Shown: positions 27,081 through 36,517, counted from the stretch's first letter. The stretch: 55,198 bases of DNA from Phormidium sp. OSCR (GCA_001314905.1 LJZT01000016.1:1-55198), one strand, 5' to 3'. Notes: generated from the letters alone by a model not told the origin. Translations and numbers: made by a program.

Positions 27081-28277
27081 ATGAAACTCAAATCCACGCA
27101 ACTCCCCAACCCCCAAACCGAAGCCAAACACATCGCCGAAAACCTACGGGAGTCTCACCCGCAACTGAATCACCCCCCACAACCCCCTCGACTCTGGGAA
27201 CGGCGCCTCAAGCAAGTCGTCTCACCGGTTCGCGTTCTCAAAAACCTCGTCTTCGCCAATCCCCAAGACTTTCATGGCCAAGTGTATGTCACCCCAGAGT
27301 TACAAGAGCATTCTAACCTCACGGCCCGGGTGATTACTGTCGCCAGTCTCTTCAACGCCATCACCAACCAACCCCTACTCTTCTTCGCCTTCAAAGACTT
27401 CGGAGGCTTGGCCGCTATTTCTGCCAGTTTAACCCTCAATCTCTTGCTGATTAAGTTCACCAACGACAACGGTACAGCGGTGGCGGGCCGCAAATATGGG
27501 AACCAAAGCTGGGCCAAAGCCGGCGCGGCGGCCATGATTGCGATGAGTGTGTTGCAATCCTTCGCCGCTGGGGTGGGGATGGAAGCACTGAATAATCGTC
27601 CCTTTTTGGCAGAATTAAAGGCCCAGGAGGAAATTGAACGACAAACGGAGAATTTGCAGGAGATTCCCGCCAGCAGTGAAGCCTTGGAAGCTGCACAGCG
27701 GGAATTTCAGCAGTTGCAAGGGGAGTTGGCCGGGATTTCTCGGGAGAACCCCAATTGGGATACGCTTCATGTGAAACTCTATGGAACGTGGGAGGAGCGC
27801 GATCGCGATTGGAGTCAGGTTCCTCTGGAAAATTTGCCCCTCCAACAACGCGTCTTCCGCCTCGAACGCCAGGCCCAAGCCATTAAGGAAGAGGCCCAGC
27901 AGGCCTGGGGGGAAAAATTGGCCCAACGTCAGCAACTCGGGGATGATGTTTTATTCCTAGAACAGCATCTACCGGCGGCGTTTGCGCGTCATTTTGATGA
28001 GGACTATGAGTTGAAATCGGGGACGGAAATTGTCCGCTTGGCGGTGCTAAGTCTTTACAATAAAGTCCTCAATTTGGATGTGGCCAGTTTAGGCTTTCCC
28101 CTGTTCTTCTTTCTCCTCTCCGTCGTCACCAGTGGGATCGCCTGCTGGCTCACCCTGGCCCATGCGCAACGCCAGGATGTGCAGATCTCCCGCGATGAGT
28201 TGGTGAGTGAGGCGATTCAGGCGCAAGTTGAGGCTTGGATTCGTGCGGCGGATGACGGTTCTGGAGAAAATTCCTGA
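27081..28277 (+). CDS. Membrane protein with central coiled coil, unknown family
   Basis: 398 residues. After a polar Pro-rich start come hydrophobic segments at ~88-105, ~108-125 (FGGLAAISASLTLNLLLI) and ~145-165 (AAAMIAMSVLQSFAAGVGM). A long charged helical region follows (~180-300, LKAQEEIERQTENLQ and LEAAQREFQQLQGELAG). A last transmembrane helix lies at ~345-365 (GFPLFFFLLSVVTSGIACWLTLA), then an acidic tail. The layout recalls membrane-anchored coiled-coil proteins such as DUF4407, but I do not recognise the family. It is followed on the same strand by two genes that have the same type of leader. Confidence 0.6.
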   Translation: MKLKSTQLPNPQTEAKHIAENLRESHPQLNHPPQPPRLWERRLKQVVSPVRVLKNLVFANPQDFHGQVYVTPELQEHSNLTARVITVASLFNAITNQPLLFFAFKDFGGLAAISASLTLNLLLIKFTNDNGTAVAGRKYGNQSWAKAGAAAMIAMSVLQSFAAGVGMEALNNRPFLAELKAQEEIERQTENLQEIPASSEALEAAQREFQQLQGELAGISRENPNWDTLHVKLYGTWEERDRDWSQVPLENLPLQQRVFRLERQAQAIKEEAQQAWGEKLAQRQQLGDDVLFLEQHLPAAFARHFDEDYELKSGTEIVRLAVLSLYNKVLNLDVASLGFPLFFFLLSVVTSGIACWLTLAHAQRQDVQISRDELVSEAIQAQVEAWIRAADDGSGENS

Positions 28278-28281
28278 GTTT

Positions 28282-28290
28282 TGCATAAAT
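28282..28290 (+). promoter_or_regulatory. TGCATAAA leader motif, weaker copy
   Basis: TGCATAAAT followed by CCTAGCCTCTCC, about 110 bases before the gene at 28400. It is less conserved than the other copies. Confidence 0.2.
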
Positions 28291-28399
28291 CCTAGCCTCT
28301 CCTGGGTTATGCCAACAGATCGGCGATCGCTCCACCGCTTCTACCCCTTCTCACACCTCTACCACTTCTTCAGGGGGCGATCGCCACTCCTTCAATCCC

Positions 28400-29137
28400 A
28401 TGAGTGACAAGAAGGTTATCCCTATGCAAGCTCCTCACAATCCCACTCAAACGCCGATGCGGGTGACTCCACCCCATCTTACCCCTCTGGAGTCCCCCCG
28501 CCGTCACCTCGCCAGCGATCGCCAAGTTCTCCGTCGCTATCGCCAACTGGCCCGCCAAACCGGGAACTATGACGGGATTCCCCAACTGGCCGAAATTGTC
28601 CGCCTGGCTTCTGCTCGCCAACTGATTAGCCCTAAACAGGCGCAAGTCCTCTTGAATGACTTAAATGAGGTGGAGACCACTTTAAACGCCAATATCGAAG
28701 CCTTAGCCCAAGCTTTGGAACAGTTCAGCCAGGGGGTGCGATCGGGTCAAGCTCCCAGTTTAGAGGATCGGTTAATGGTACGCGAACAGGTGCGATCGCT
28801 CATCGAACCCCTCGACTGGCTGCTGGCCCTGGCCCGCCAACATCGTGATCCCGTTGAACCTGGCGTTAAGGAAGGAGTCGCCTCTTGCTATAGCGACACC
28901 ATCAAGCGCGTCAACGATATTCGCTATAGCCTCGCCGCCATCACCGAGAAATTCCGCCCCCGGGTTTTGCAACGGCTGCTACGCCAAACCCGCAACCCCC
29001 AACTTCCTGAACTCGAACTGGCGGCGTTGGAGACGGCGATCGATGATTTACAGTTCACCTGTGCCGATTTAATCCCCCGTTTGCGAGCCAATATCAGCCG
29101 CAAAGTTCCCCAATTTTGGGGGTCATTTCCCAGTTAA
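28400..29137 (+). CDS. Hypothetical helical protein
   Basis: 245 residues, no membrane segment, no recognised domain. After a Pro-rich, disordered first 30 residues it is helical throughout (RQVLRRYRQLARQTGNYDG, LNDLNEVETTLNANIEALAQALEQFSQG, LEDRLMVREQVRSLIEPLDWLLALARQH), with a basic C-terminal third. ATG at 28400 follows CATTC without a clear ribosome site; ATG at 28424 (MQAPHNP) is an alternative. It follows the coiled-coil membrane protein and may interact with it. Confidence 0.5.
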   Translation: MSDKKVIPMQAPHNPTQTPMRVTPPHLTPLESPRRHLASDRQVLRRYRQLARQTGNYDGIPQLAEIVRLASARQLISPKQAQVLLNDLNEVETTLNANIEALAQALEQFSQGVRSGQAPSLEDRLMVREQVRSLIEPLDWLLALARQHRDPVEPGVKEGVASCYSDTIKRVNDIRYSLAAITEKFRPRVLQRLLRQTRNPQLPELELAALETAIDDLQFTCADLIPRLRANISRKVPQFWGSFPS

Positions 29138-29144
29138 GCTAAAG

Positions 29145-29171
29145 TGCATAAAAAACCTGCATAAAAACCCC
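29145..29171 (+). promoter_or_regulatory. TGCATAAAAACC leader motif, double copy
   Basis: TGCATAAAAAACC (29145) and TGCATAAAAACCCC (29158) in tandem, about 95 bases upstream of the pentapeptide gene. Confidence 0.35.
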
Positions 29172-29252
29172 AATTGACTGGGTTAATAGTTCGTCGGGAG
29201 GGCGATCGCTGAATCCCCTCCCCATTGCCGTCATTTAGGAGTCTAACGTCTC

Positions 29253-29828
29253 ATGTGGAACCTAATGCAAAATCTCCTGGAATCCGATGAACCGAAACGA
29301 GAGATTCCGGCTGATGAGTTCTTTAAGCAACTCGAACAAGGAATTAAGAATTTTCATCTCATCAAAGTTGCCAATGCTAATTTACGGGGGCTGGATTTAA
29401 ATAATATCGTCATTACCCAGAGTGAGTTACGCAGTTGTGATTTCAGCCAGAGTTCTCTTCTCCATGCTAACTTCCAGAAAACTTGTCTTCAAGGGACTAA
29501 TTTTAGTCATTCTTTTTTGGCAGAAAGCAACTTCTATAAATCAAAATTAGTCGGTTGTAATTTTAGCGGGGTTCATGGAGAAAACGTCAATTTTTCCCAT
29601 GTCAATTTACGAGGTGCAAATCTCACCTGGGCAGACTTACGAGGCGCCAACTTAGCCAAAGCGACCCTACAAGATGTCAATCTTTCCTACAGCAATTTAG
29701 AAGGAGCCAATCTAGGTCGAGGTCTTCTCGGGGCAACAACTTTAAGGATGTTGAAATTAACCGCTGGAACTCGGATCATTCGTCAAGGTTGGTGGCGTTT
29801 CAAGTCAGGCGCAAAACAAGAACAATAA
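29253..29828 (+). CDS. Pentapeptide-repeat protein (short)
   Basis: 191 residues. A 40-residue helical start (LESDEPKREIPADEFFKQLEQG) is followed by about 20 pentapeptide units of the A(D/N)LXX type (NLRGLDLNNIV, SLLHANFQKT, NLRGANLTWADLRGANLAKA), which form a right-handed quadrilateral beta-helix. The C-terminal 30 residues are basic. No transmembrane segment. Function is unknown; some pentapeptide proteins mimic DNA, others are scaffolds. It carries the TGCATAAAAACC leader. Confidence 0.85.
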   Translation: MWNLMQNLLESDEPKREIPADEFFKQLEQGIKNFHLIKVANANLRGLDLNNIVITQSELRSCDFSQSSLLHANFQKTCLQGTNFSHSFLAESNFYKSKLVGCNFSGVHGENVNFSHVNLRGANLTWADLRGANLAKATLQDVNLSYSNLEGANLGRGLLGATTLRMLKLTAGTRIIRQGWWRFKSGAKQEQ

Positions 29829-29849
29829 GCCAAATAAATTCCCAAGCGA

Positions 29850-30040
29850 CCACAAGAGGGCGACCACAAGAGGGCGACCACAAGAGGGCGACCACAAGGG
29901 TACGCCCCTACTGTTCCCTATTCCCTTCCCCTCTTGGGAGGGGCCAGGGGTGGGTTATCCCTATTCCCTGTTCCCTGTTCCCTGTTCCCTGTTCCCTATC
30001 TTTTGCCTTTTGCCTCTTGCCTCTTGCCTTTTGCCTTTCC
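29850..30040. repeat. Composite low-complexity repeats
   Basis: Four copies of GACCACAAGAGGGC, then a block equal to the reverse complement of the CCCACCCCTGCCCCTCCC module. TTCCCTG/TTCCCTA heptamers and TTTTGCC/CTCTTGCC units follow. All parts recur at 5200, 31690 and 39250. Confidence 0.8.
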
Positions 30041-30044
30041 TATC

Positions 30045-30533
30045 ATGATGCAACTTAACATTAGCCAAACCCTAACCCACTCTCTGCGTCTTCTGATTCC
30101 GACAACGATTGATGGAAATCAGCCGACAGATACCTCTCACCTCGTTCGTCAAATCAATCAAGATCTCTGTCAATTATGCGGGGGAACCCTCTGTAAACAA
30201 CATCGTGGCTATTATCAAAGCGATGAACTCGGCTTAGTAGAAGAGGTGATTTATGAAATTGAAGTTTGGACGACTGATTTTGGCTTGAAACAGGCTCAAC
30301 ACCTCCTAGAAGGATGGATTACCAAAATCCTGGTTGACTTGCGTCAAGAATCGGTCTTGCTGGGGATTGATGGAACCGTTCAGTTATGGGAATTGTCCCA
30401 GAAGCCAAGTTCCAGCCTAAATCAGTTCAGTCCAAACCAGTTAGGTCAAAACCAGTTAGGTCAAAACCGTCTTAGCCGTCCGTTGCCGGGCAGCGTCCAA
30501 GACCGCTTGACGCGCCCAATCATCCGCCGCTAA
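30045..30533 (+). CDS. Small hypothetical protein overlapping dxr tail-to-tail
   Basis: 162 residues from the ATG at 30045. The first ~118 form a compact domain ([70 protein letters not shown]) that I do not recognise. The last ~45 residues contain an NQLGQ repeat and low-complexity sequence. They are read from DNA that, on the other strand, encodes the C-terminus of Dxr (78-base overlap). The native stop was probably lost and the frame ran on into dxr. The ATG follows a TTTTGCC repeat, so its expression signals are unclear. Confidence 0.5.
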   Translation: MMQLNISQTLTHSLRLLIPTTIDGNQPTDTSHLVRQINQDLCQLCGGTLCKQHRGYYQSDELGLVEEVIYEIEVWTTDFGLKQAQHLLEGWITKILVDLRQESVLLGIDGTVQLWELSQKPSSSLNQFSPNQLGQNQLGQNRLSRPLPGSVQDRLTRPIIRR

Positions 30534-31643
30534 GATATCCTCTAAACTGGGGGTGGCTTTGTTTTGGTTGCGGTGGCGATCGCAGACGCTTTCAATCAGA
30601 CGCGGAATATCTAAAAACTGCACCTGTTCATCTAAAAATAACGCCACTGCTTGCTCGTTAGCTGCATTTAACACCGCCGTCATTGAGCCACCCTCTCGTC
30701 CAGCTTGATAGGCTAACTCCATACAAGGATATTTTTGATGATCGGGTTCTCGGAAGGTTAAATCTCCTGACTTCACTAAATCGAACTGTTCTAAGTCAGT
30801 GGGAATCCGCTCAGGATAGGACAAGGAATAGAGTAACGGTAGCCGCATATCGGGCCAACCCAATTGTGCCAAAACGGAGGTATCTTGCAACTCAATTAAA
30901 GAGTGGATAATACTCTGAGGATGCACCACAATATCGATGTCATCGTAATCTAAACCAAAGAGATAATGGGCTTCGATGACTTCTAAGCCCTTATTCATTA
31001 AGGTGGCTGAGTCAACGGTGATTTTGCGCCCCATAGACCAATTGGGATGAGTAATCGCATCCGCAACGGTCACGTCTGCGAGTCGTTCAACCTCCCAATC
31101 TCGGAAGGCCCCCCCAGAGGCGGTGAGGATGATCCGTTTGAGTCCTCCCTCGGGAACTCCTTGTAAACATTGGAAAATAGCGGAATGTTCCGAGTCGGCC
31201 GGAAGTAGTTTTACGCCATGTTTTTGGATCAGAGGATTCACCACCGGGCCGCCAGCGATGAGGGTTTCTTTGTTAGCGAGGGCGATGTCTTTGCCCGCTT
31301 CGATCGCCGCTAAAGTCGGCAGTAAGCCAGCACAGCCGACAATTCCGGTGACAACGGCTTCCGCATCACCATAACGGGCCACTTCGATAATGCCCTCTTC
31401 TCCGGCGACTAGCTGGGGTTGGGGATCGAGATCGGCGATCGCCTCCCGTAATTGTGGCAGTTTCTGCGCGTTACGAATGGCAACAATTTCCGGTTTAAAT
31501 TGGCGAACCTGTTGCGCCAACAAGTCCACATTGTTTCCCGCCGCAATCCCGACTAATCGGAAGCGATCGGGGTGACTGGCGACAATATCGAGGGTTTGTG
31601 TCCCAATCGATCCCGTTGATCCTAATAGTGTGATAGCTTTCAC
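30456..31643 (-). CDS. dxr: 1-deoxy-D-xylulose 5-phosphate reductoisomerase
   Basis: Catalyses the NADPH-dependent conversion of DXP to methylerythritol phosphate, the committed step of plastid-type isoprenoid synthesis that feeds carotenoids and phytol. 395 residues, full length. N-terminal Rossmann motif [41 protein letters not shown], the active-site loop [10 protein letters not shown], and [17 protein letters not shown] are all present. Its last 78 bases overlap the convergent small gene. Confidence 0.97.
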   Translation of the reverse strand: MKAITLLGSTGSIGTQTLDIVASHPDRFRLVGIAAGNNVDLLAQQVRQFKPEIVAIRNAQKLPQLREAIADLDPQPQLVAGEEGIIEVARYGDAEAVVTGIVGCAGLLPTLAAIEAGKDIALANKETLIAGGPVVNPLIQKHGVKLLPADSEHSAIFQCLQGVPEGGLKRIILTASGGAFRDWEVERLADVTVADAITHPNWSMGRKITVDSATLMNKGLEVIEAHYLFGLDYDDIDIVVHPQSIIHSLIELQDTSVLAQLGWPDMRLPLLYSLSYPERIPTDLEQFDLVKSGDLTFREPDHQKYPCMELAYQAGREGGSMTAVLNAANEQAVALFLDEQVQFLDIPRLIESVCDRHRNQNKATPSLEDILAADDWARQAVLDAARQRTAKTVLT

Positions 31644-31689
31644 AATGATGTATCCTCGATCCCTAGCGTCTTAGTAGCAGTATCTCATA

Positions 31690-31925
31690 GAAAGGCAAGA
31701 GGCAAGAGGCAAGAGGCATAACCCACCCCTGCCCCTCCCAGGAGGGGAAGGCAAGAGGCAAGAGGCAAGAGGCAAGAGGCATAACCCACCCCTGCCCCTC
31801 CCAGGAGGGGAAGGCAAGAGGCAAGAGGCAAGAGGCAAGAGGCAATCTGTTCCCTGTTCCCTGTTCCCTATTCCCTATTCCCTATTCCCTATTCCCTATT
31901 CCCTGTTCCCTATTCCCTGTTCCCC
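31690..31925. repeat. Tandem composite repeat upstream of dxr and carA
   Basis: GGCAAGAGGC arrays alternate with two copies of a module holding ATAACCCACCCCTGCCCCTC and CCAGGAGGGGAA. About ten TTCCCTR heptamers follow. It lies between divergent dxr and carA; the same parts occur inside MITE copies 1 and 3. Confidence 0.9.
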
Positions 31926-32028
31926 CTAAAATGCGATCGCACCCTCACCAAATTACCCCTATCAGCTCCCCCCTCAGCCCCCGACTCGTGGCATAATAGC
32001 GCCGATCGACACAATTACCCGCACAGCC

Positions 32029-33183
32029 ATGCCCATCTCAGGCGCTAAACCCGCACTCCTCGTCCTCGCCGACGGCAGCCATTACCAAGGCTACTCCTTC
32101 GGTGCCACCGGAACGGCCATCGGTGAAGTTGTCTTCAATACCGGAATGACGGGTTATCAGGAAGTTTTAACCGATCCCAGTTATTGTGGTCAATTGATTA
32201 CCTTCACCTATCCCGAACTGGGGAATGTTGGTGTGAACCCCGACGATGAAGAATCGAACGGCCCGGTTGCCAAGGCGGCGATCGCCCGTAATATCTGTCA
32301 CCGCCCTAGTAACTGGCGATCGACTCAATCGTTACCCGATTATCTCAAAGAACATGGGATTCTGGGAATTTACGGCATTGATACCCGTGCTTTAACCCTC
32401 AACCTGCGCTCTGCTGGAGCCATGAATGGGGCTGTTTCTACGGAAATCCTCGATCCCGAGGCCCTACTAATGCAAGTCCAGTCTGCCCCGAGTATGGCGG
32501 GCCTGAACCTCGTTCCCGAAGTCTCCACCGATGAAGTCTATGAATGGCACGAACCCACGGCCGACATCTGGGAATTTGGCCCCAAATCTCCGCCGGATGA
32601 AGAGCCTTACACCGTTGTGGCTATTGACTTCGGGGTCAAACGCAATATCCTCCGTCGCCTCGCCAGCTACGGCTGTCGGGTGATTGTGGTTCCCGTTCAC
32701 ACCTCGGCTGAGGACATTCTCAGCTATAACCCCGATGGCATCTTCCTCTCCAATGGCCCCGGAGATCCCGCTGCGGTTCAAGATGGCGTAGCTACCGTTA
32801 AGGCCCTGCTGACGGCTGAAAAACCCATGTTTGGGATTTGTATGGGACATCAGATTCTCGGACAGGCCATTGGGGGCGATACCTTTAAGCTTAAGTTTGG
32901 CCACCGGGGACTCAATCAACCCTGTGGCTTGAGTCAACAGGTCGAAATTACCAGTCAGAATCACGGCTTCGCCATTGATGCTGAGTCCTTAAGTGGAGAT
33001 CTTGAAGTGACTCACTTTAATCTCAACGATCGCACTGTCGCCGGCCTGCGTCATAAACGATTGCCCCTGTTCTCAGTGCAATATCACCCCGAAGCCAGTC
33101 CTGGCCCCCATGATGCAGACTATCTCTTTGGCCAATTTGTTGAGTCGATGCGTCAGGCCCGACAAACCCCAGTATCCGTCTAG
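32029..33183 (+). CDS. carA: Carbamoyl-phosphate synthase small subunit
   Basis: The glutaminase subunit that supplies ammonia to CarB for arginine and pyrimidine synthesis; carB is not in the window. 384 residues. The N-terminal domain starts [17 protein letters not shown]; the class I amidotransferase domain has the nucleophile Cys in [16 protein letters not shown] and the His/Glu pair in [12 protein letters not shown]. Full length. An AT-rich GGCATAATAG before the gene may be the -10 region. Confidence 0.97.
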   Translation: MPISGAKPALLVLADGSHYQGYSFGATGTAIGEVVFNTGMTGYQEVLTDPSYCGQLITFTYPELGNVGVNPDDEESNGPVAKAAIARNICHRPSNWRSTQSLPDYLKEHGILGIYGIDTRALTLNLRSAGAMNGAVSTEILDPEALLMQVQSAPSMAGLNLVPEVSTDEVYEWHEPTADIWEFGPKSPPDEEPYTVVAIDFGVKRNILRRLASYGCRVIVVPVHTSAEDILSYNPDGIFLSNGPGDPAAVQDGVATVKALLTAEKPMFGICMGHQILGQAIGGDTFKLKFGHRGLNQPCGLSQQVEITSQNHGFAIDAESLSGDLEVTHFNLNDRTVAGLRHKRLPLFSVQYHPEASPGPHDADYLFGQFVESMRQARQTPVSV

Positions 33184-33231
33184 TTTCAGACTCAGACCCC
33201 TTGCTGATTCGTCTCGTCTGGGATCATCCCC

Positions 33232-33260
33232 TAGACAAATGTTTGAATACAGCCTATACT
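33232..33260 (+). promoter_or_regulatory. Sigma-70-type promoter of the STAS gene
   Basis: TAGACA (33232-33237), a 17-base spacer, and TATACT (33255-33260), each close to the TTGACA/TATAAT consensus. The predicted start of transcription is about 30 bases before the GAGGAGG ribosome site. Confidence 0.55.
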
Positions 33261-33302
33261 GAGGCGTTAACTCAAGGTATTACGTGACACGAGGAGGACG
33301 CT

Positions 33303-33671
33303 ATTCCTGAGCCACTCAACTTGACGGTTAGCCTACGAGGCACACGAGAAGTCAAAGGAAACTACCAGTTGTTCCGACTCACGGGGCTGCTTGATGCGTT
33401 CTCGGAGCCGAACTTCCAAAAAGTTCTTAGCAAATGTATCGATGAAGGTCCGGCGAATGTCATCCTAGACCTCTCGAAGATTGATTTTGTCGATAGCTCC
33501 GGCTTGGGCGCACTCGTCCAGTTAGTTAAACGGGCGCAGACTGCTAAAGGAAGCTTGCAAGTGGTCACCAACCCGCGAGTCACCCAAACTGTGAAACTGG
33601 TGCGATTGGAGAAGTTCCTATCGTTACAGGGTTCGGTGGATGAGGCGATCGCCAACGTCTCCAAATCCTGA
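33303..33671 (+). CDS. STAS-domain anti-sigma factor antagonist, AUU start
   Basis: SpoIIAA/RsbV-like protein that would be phosphorylated by a serine kinase and bind an anti-sigma or related partner. The motif DFVDSSGLGALV contains the phosphorylatable Ser. Around LTGLLDAFSEPNFQ and VVTNPRVTQTVKLVRLEKFL the sequence is typical of cyanobacterial members. No ATG or GTG is available: the frame opens after TGA at 33285. A perfect GAGGAGG (33291-33297) sits five bases before ATT at 33303, which I take as the start (122 codons). TTG at 33321 is in frame but 23 bases from the ribosome site. Confidence 0.85.
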   Translation: MPEPLNLTVSLRGTREVKGNYQLFRLTGLLDAFSEPNFQKVLSKCIDEGPANVILDLSKIDFVDSSGLGALVQLVKRAQTAKGSLQVVTNPRVTQTVKLVRLEKFLSLQGSVDEAIANVSKS

Positions 33672-33690
33672 TCGGTTTCGGATAGGTCAG

Positions 33691-33727
33691 CGAGCCGTTG
33701 CGCGATGGAGCAAAACGGCTCGTTATT
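33691..33727 (+). terminator. Terminator after the STAS gene
   Basis: CGAGCCGT (33691-33698) pairs with ACGGCTCG (33715-33722), followed by TTATTCTGTTGTTTG. The U-run is imperfect. Confidence 0.55.
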
Positions 33728-33766
33728 CTGTTGTTTGTTAGATTAGATTTTTCTAGGAATTAAGCC

Positions 33767-34183
33767 TTGTTTGAGGACGTTGGCTTGCTACAGAAGTCTT
33801 TAACCCCCCAGCAATTGCGGCAACTGTCGCCCATATCCCTCGCCTATGTAGGGGATGCCGTCTATGAGTTATATGTTCGCCAACATTATTTGTTTCCACC
33901 TCGGCGGACGCATCACTATCATCAACAGGTGGTGGCTCAAGTTCGGGCCGAACGTCAGGCTGAGCAACTTCACGCCATTCAGACCGATTTAACGGACGAA
34001 GAACGGGATGTGATTCGTCGGGGACGCAATGCAACGGTTCGCTCCCCGAAACGCCTCGATCCCAAAACCTATCAGGAGGCCACCGGCTTAGAAGCCTTGA
34101 TAGGCTATCTCTATTTAACAGATTCAGAGCGCTTGTTTGAACTCCTCAGCCGCTTCACGTTTGATGATGAGGGTGATGATTAG
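33767..34183 (+). CDS. mrnC: Mini-ribonuclease III
   Basis: 138 residues. RNase III catalytic domain without the dsRNA-binding domain, as in Mini-III, which trims 23S rRNA ends. Seen: LAYVGDAVYELYVRQH with the catalytic Asp and Glu, FPPRRTHHYHQQVVAQVRAERQ, RRGRNATVRSPKR and ATGLEALIGYLYL with the second acidic pair. TTG start at 33767 preceded by TAGGAA. Next to rlmB, a frequent pairing in cyanobacteria and Firmicutes; both act on 23S rRNA. Confidence 0.9.
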   Translation: MFEDVGLLQKSLTPQQLRQLSPISLAYVGDAVYELYVRQHYLFPPRRTHHYHQQVVAQVRAERQAEQLHAIQTDLTDEERDVIRRGRNATVRSPKRLDPKTYQEATGLEALIGYLYLTDSERLFELLSRFTFDDEGDD

Positions 34184-34315
34184 GCGGAGATGACCCGAGT
34201 CTGCCCTCCACAAGACCGGTGATTGACCGCTGTTCCCACGGCTGTTCCCACGGCTGTTCCCACGGCTGTTCCCACTGATATTTCAACTGTTAACTCACTT
34301 CAAGGATTAACCCTC

Positions 34316-35257
34316 ATGACCCCTAAACCCCGTAAATTCTCTCGCAAACCCTCCTTGCGTTCAGGAGAGTCCGACAAACCCCGGTTTTCTAAAAACGCTC
34401 GCGGCCCTCGCCGTGATGACCGCCGTGATGATCGCCGTGATGACCGCCGTTCCTCCCCTGCCATGTCAGGAGATGATAACAGCCTCGAAGATCGCGATCT
34501 GATCTATGGTCGTCATAGCGTCTTAAGTGCCTTAGAGGGCGATCGCCGTCTGCATCGCATCTGGATTTCTGAGCAATTGCGCCATGCGCCTCGCTTCCAT
34601 AGCCTTCTTGGCCAAGCCAAACAGCGAGGAACTGTCGTTGACGAAGCCTCCTACAAACAACTTGATCGCATGGCCGACGGCGGAAACCACCAGGGAGTCA
34701 TCGCTCAAGTGGCACCCTACGACTATTGGCACATTGACGATCTCATTGAACAGGCCAAAAAGGTCAGCGATCGCCCCGTCATCATTATTAGTGACGGGAT
34801 CACGGATCCCCACAACTTAGGCGCCATTATTCGCACCGCTGAAGCCATTGGCGCTCAGGGGTTGGTGGTTCCCCAACGTCGCGCCGCTGGGGTCACGTCT
34901 ACGGTGATGAAGGTGGCCGCTGGGGCGATCGAAAAGTTACCAGTTGCTCAAATTGTGAATCTGTCCAGAACCTTGGAAACCTTTAAAGAACAAGGGTTTT
35001 GGATTTATGGACTCTCCGAACAGGCCGATTCAGTGATCAGCGAGGTTGAATTTGACCGAGCAACTGTGTTAGTCATGGGAGCAGAAGGCGATGGTTTATC
35101 CCTCCTAACCCAACGCCACTGTGACCAACTCGTCTCCATCCCGCTAGCCGGTAGTACCCCGAGTCTCAACGTTTCAGTCGCGGCCGGGATGGCCCTCTAT
35201 GAAATCTATCGTCAACGTTGGTCGAATCGACTACAGCTCAAAAATTGGGGATCGTAG
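34316..35257 (+). CDS. rlmB: 23S rRNA (guanosine-2'-O-)-methyltransferase RlmB (TrmH family)
   Basis: SPOUT-class 2'-O-methyltransferase. From ATG 34316 (AAGGA upstream) it has 313 residues: a basic disordered leader rich in RDD repeats, a substrate-binding domain from [17 protein letters not shown], and the knotted catalytic domain with [28 protein letters not shown] and [21 protein letters not shown] longer frame from TTG 34223 would add a TAVP tetrarepeat encoded by four copies of GCTGTTCCCACG; this looks like leader DNA, not protein. 132 bases after mrnC. Confidence 0.92.
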   Translation: MTPKPRKFSRKPSLRSGESDKPRFSKNARGPRRDDRRDDRRDDRRSSPAMSGDDNSLEDRDLIYGRHSVLSALEGDRRLHRIWISEQLRHAPRFHSLLGQAKQRGTVVDEASYKQLDRMADGGNHQGVIAQVAPYDYWHIDDLIEQAKKVSDRPVIIISDGITDPHNLGAIIRTAEAIGAQGLVVPQRRAAGVTSTVMKVAAGAIEKLPVAQIVNLSRTLETFKEQGFWIYGLSEQADSVISEVEFDRATVLVMGAEGDGLSLLTQRHCDQLVSIPLAGSTPSLNVSVAAGMALYEIYRQRWSNRLQLKNWGS

Positions 35258-35409
35258 TAGTATCGAGATGTCATCGTTCCCTCTCGGTTAGACCGAGTTT
35301 GCGGGCGTTGCCAAAAAACAACGGGCAAAGTATAAAGAACTGTAAAGTAACAGCGTCGAGTCTGTTGGCTTCACAAGCTTCAATATCAATTAACACATGG
35401 GCAAACGTC

Positions 35410-35691
35410 ATGAAGGAATTTTTCATTAACATTCTGCAACTCATCGGCTTAGCGTGGTGGATTGAAATTCAAACCGATCAGCCCCAATGCACCTACTACT
35501 TTGGGCCATTCCTCTCTCAGAAAGAGGCACGCAACGCTCAAGTCGGCTATATCGAAGATCTCGAAAGCGAAGGCGCTCAGGGAATCCAAGCTCAAGTAGG
35601 GCGCTATAAACCCTCGCAATTGACCATTTTTGACGAGGCCAGCGAGTTCCCTAAGTCAAGCCCAAAGCCCGCCTTTAGTGGTCAGATGTAG
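35410..35691 (+). CDS. DUF1816-domain protein
   Basis: 93 residues. LAWWIEIQTDQPQCTYYFGPF and the following KEARNAQVGYIEDLESEGAQGI match DUF1816, a small domain almost confined to cyanobacteria and related to the CpcD/linker-like fold; its function is not established. The frame is open upstream, but the ATG at 35410 begins the conserved part. The stop overlaps the end of the convergent hydrolase gene by 17 bases. Confidence 0.8.
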   Translation: MKEFFINILQLIGLAWWIEIQTDQPQCTYYFGPFLSQKEARNAQVGYIEDLESEGAQGIQAQVGRYKPSQLTIFDEASEFPKSSPKPAFSGQM

Positions 35692-36514
35692 CGGGACGTG
35701 TTCGCTCAGGGTGTGTCAGCCAAGTCAAGATATCTTGACAAACCAAATTGGGAACTTCCCAAGGAAAAAGATGCGCGGTTTCTTCATACAGTCTCACATC
35801 ACAGTGGGGAAGAAGCCGCGCGGTTTCTTGGCTGGCGGCTGGAGTGATATGGCGATCGCCATCGCCGATGAGCCACAAACAGGGACAACGAATTTCCCCT
35901 AAGCGCGATCGGGCATCATAGCCGTCCCGTAAGGCTTGAGAGAGGGCTTGCTGGGCCAAGCGACTGGTTCCCAAATAGGCGCATATTCCCTCTCGGGCCA
36001 GGTAGCGGTACACCGCCGGAGTCTGCCGGGCCACAAGATACTGAAACAGCGATCGCCGTCCCCAATGCTCAATAATCCAAGGATGACCCGGAATCAGACC
36101 ATTGCTGATCCCCGCCAAAGCACTATAGGTCAACATTGAGCGTGAGACGGGGGGATGGTCACTGCGGGGTCGAGCCGCCGTCGCGATGCCAATGACTCCC
36201 AGAACACGATCAGGATGTCGTAGGGCCAGTTCCAGGGCCAGAATCCCTCCCAAAGACCAACCCAGCAACCAGAATTTGTCGACATTCAGGCGAGTTAATA
36301 ACTCATCGAGATCATCGAGATGATCGGCCATGGAAAAGGGCGTTGAGGTATGACTGAGACCATACCCCCGTAAATCAGGGCTGATGGTGCAATAGTGGGC
36401 CGAAAGCGCATCGGTGAAGACAGCCATACTCTGACGATTGCCCGGATGTCCGTGGAGGCAGAGCATCGCCGGACCCCGGCCTCGAACGTCTCGATAGAGG
36501 TCGATCGCTGCCAT
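35675..36514 (-). CDS. Alpha/beta-hydrolase
   Basis: 279 residues. Oxyanion-hole segment LCLHGHPGNRQS, nucleophile elbow GWSLGG, acid Asp in WLIGDGDRHITP and catalytic His in ETAHLFPWE are all in place. Substrate unknown. The gene begins three bases after the SRPBCC gene, so the two form an operon. Confidence 0.88.
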   Translation of the reverse strand: MAAIDLYRDVRGRGPAMLCLHGHPGNRQSMAVFTDALSAHYCTISPDLRGYGLSHTSTPFSMADHLDDLDELLTRLNVDKFWLLGWSLGGILALELALRHPDRVLGVIGIATAARPRSDHPPVSRSMLTYSALAGISNGLIPGHPWIIEHWGRRSLFQYLVARQTPAVYRYLAREGICAYLGTSRLAQQALSQALRDGYDARSRLGEIRCPCLWLIGDGDRHITPAASQETARLLPHCDVRLYEETAHLFPWEVPNLVCQDILTWLTHPERTRPATSDH

Positions 36515-36517
36515 GTT

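Noticed and set aside
29934-30044. N-terminal extension FPVPCSLFPVPC of the small gene before dxr
   Set aside because: It is the TTCCCTG repeat read as codons; the ATG at 30045 is more credible.
34223-34315. TTG-start extension of RlmB with a TAVP repeat
   Set aside because: A 12-bp tandem repeat makes the frame; the ATG at 34316 has a ribosome site and matches the expected protein start better.
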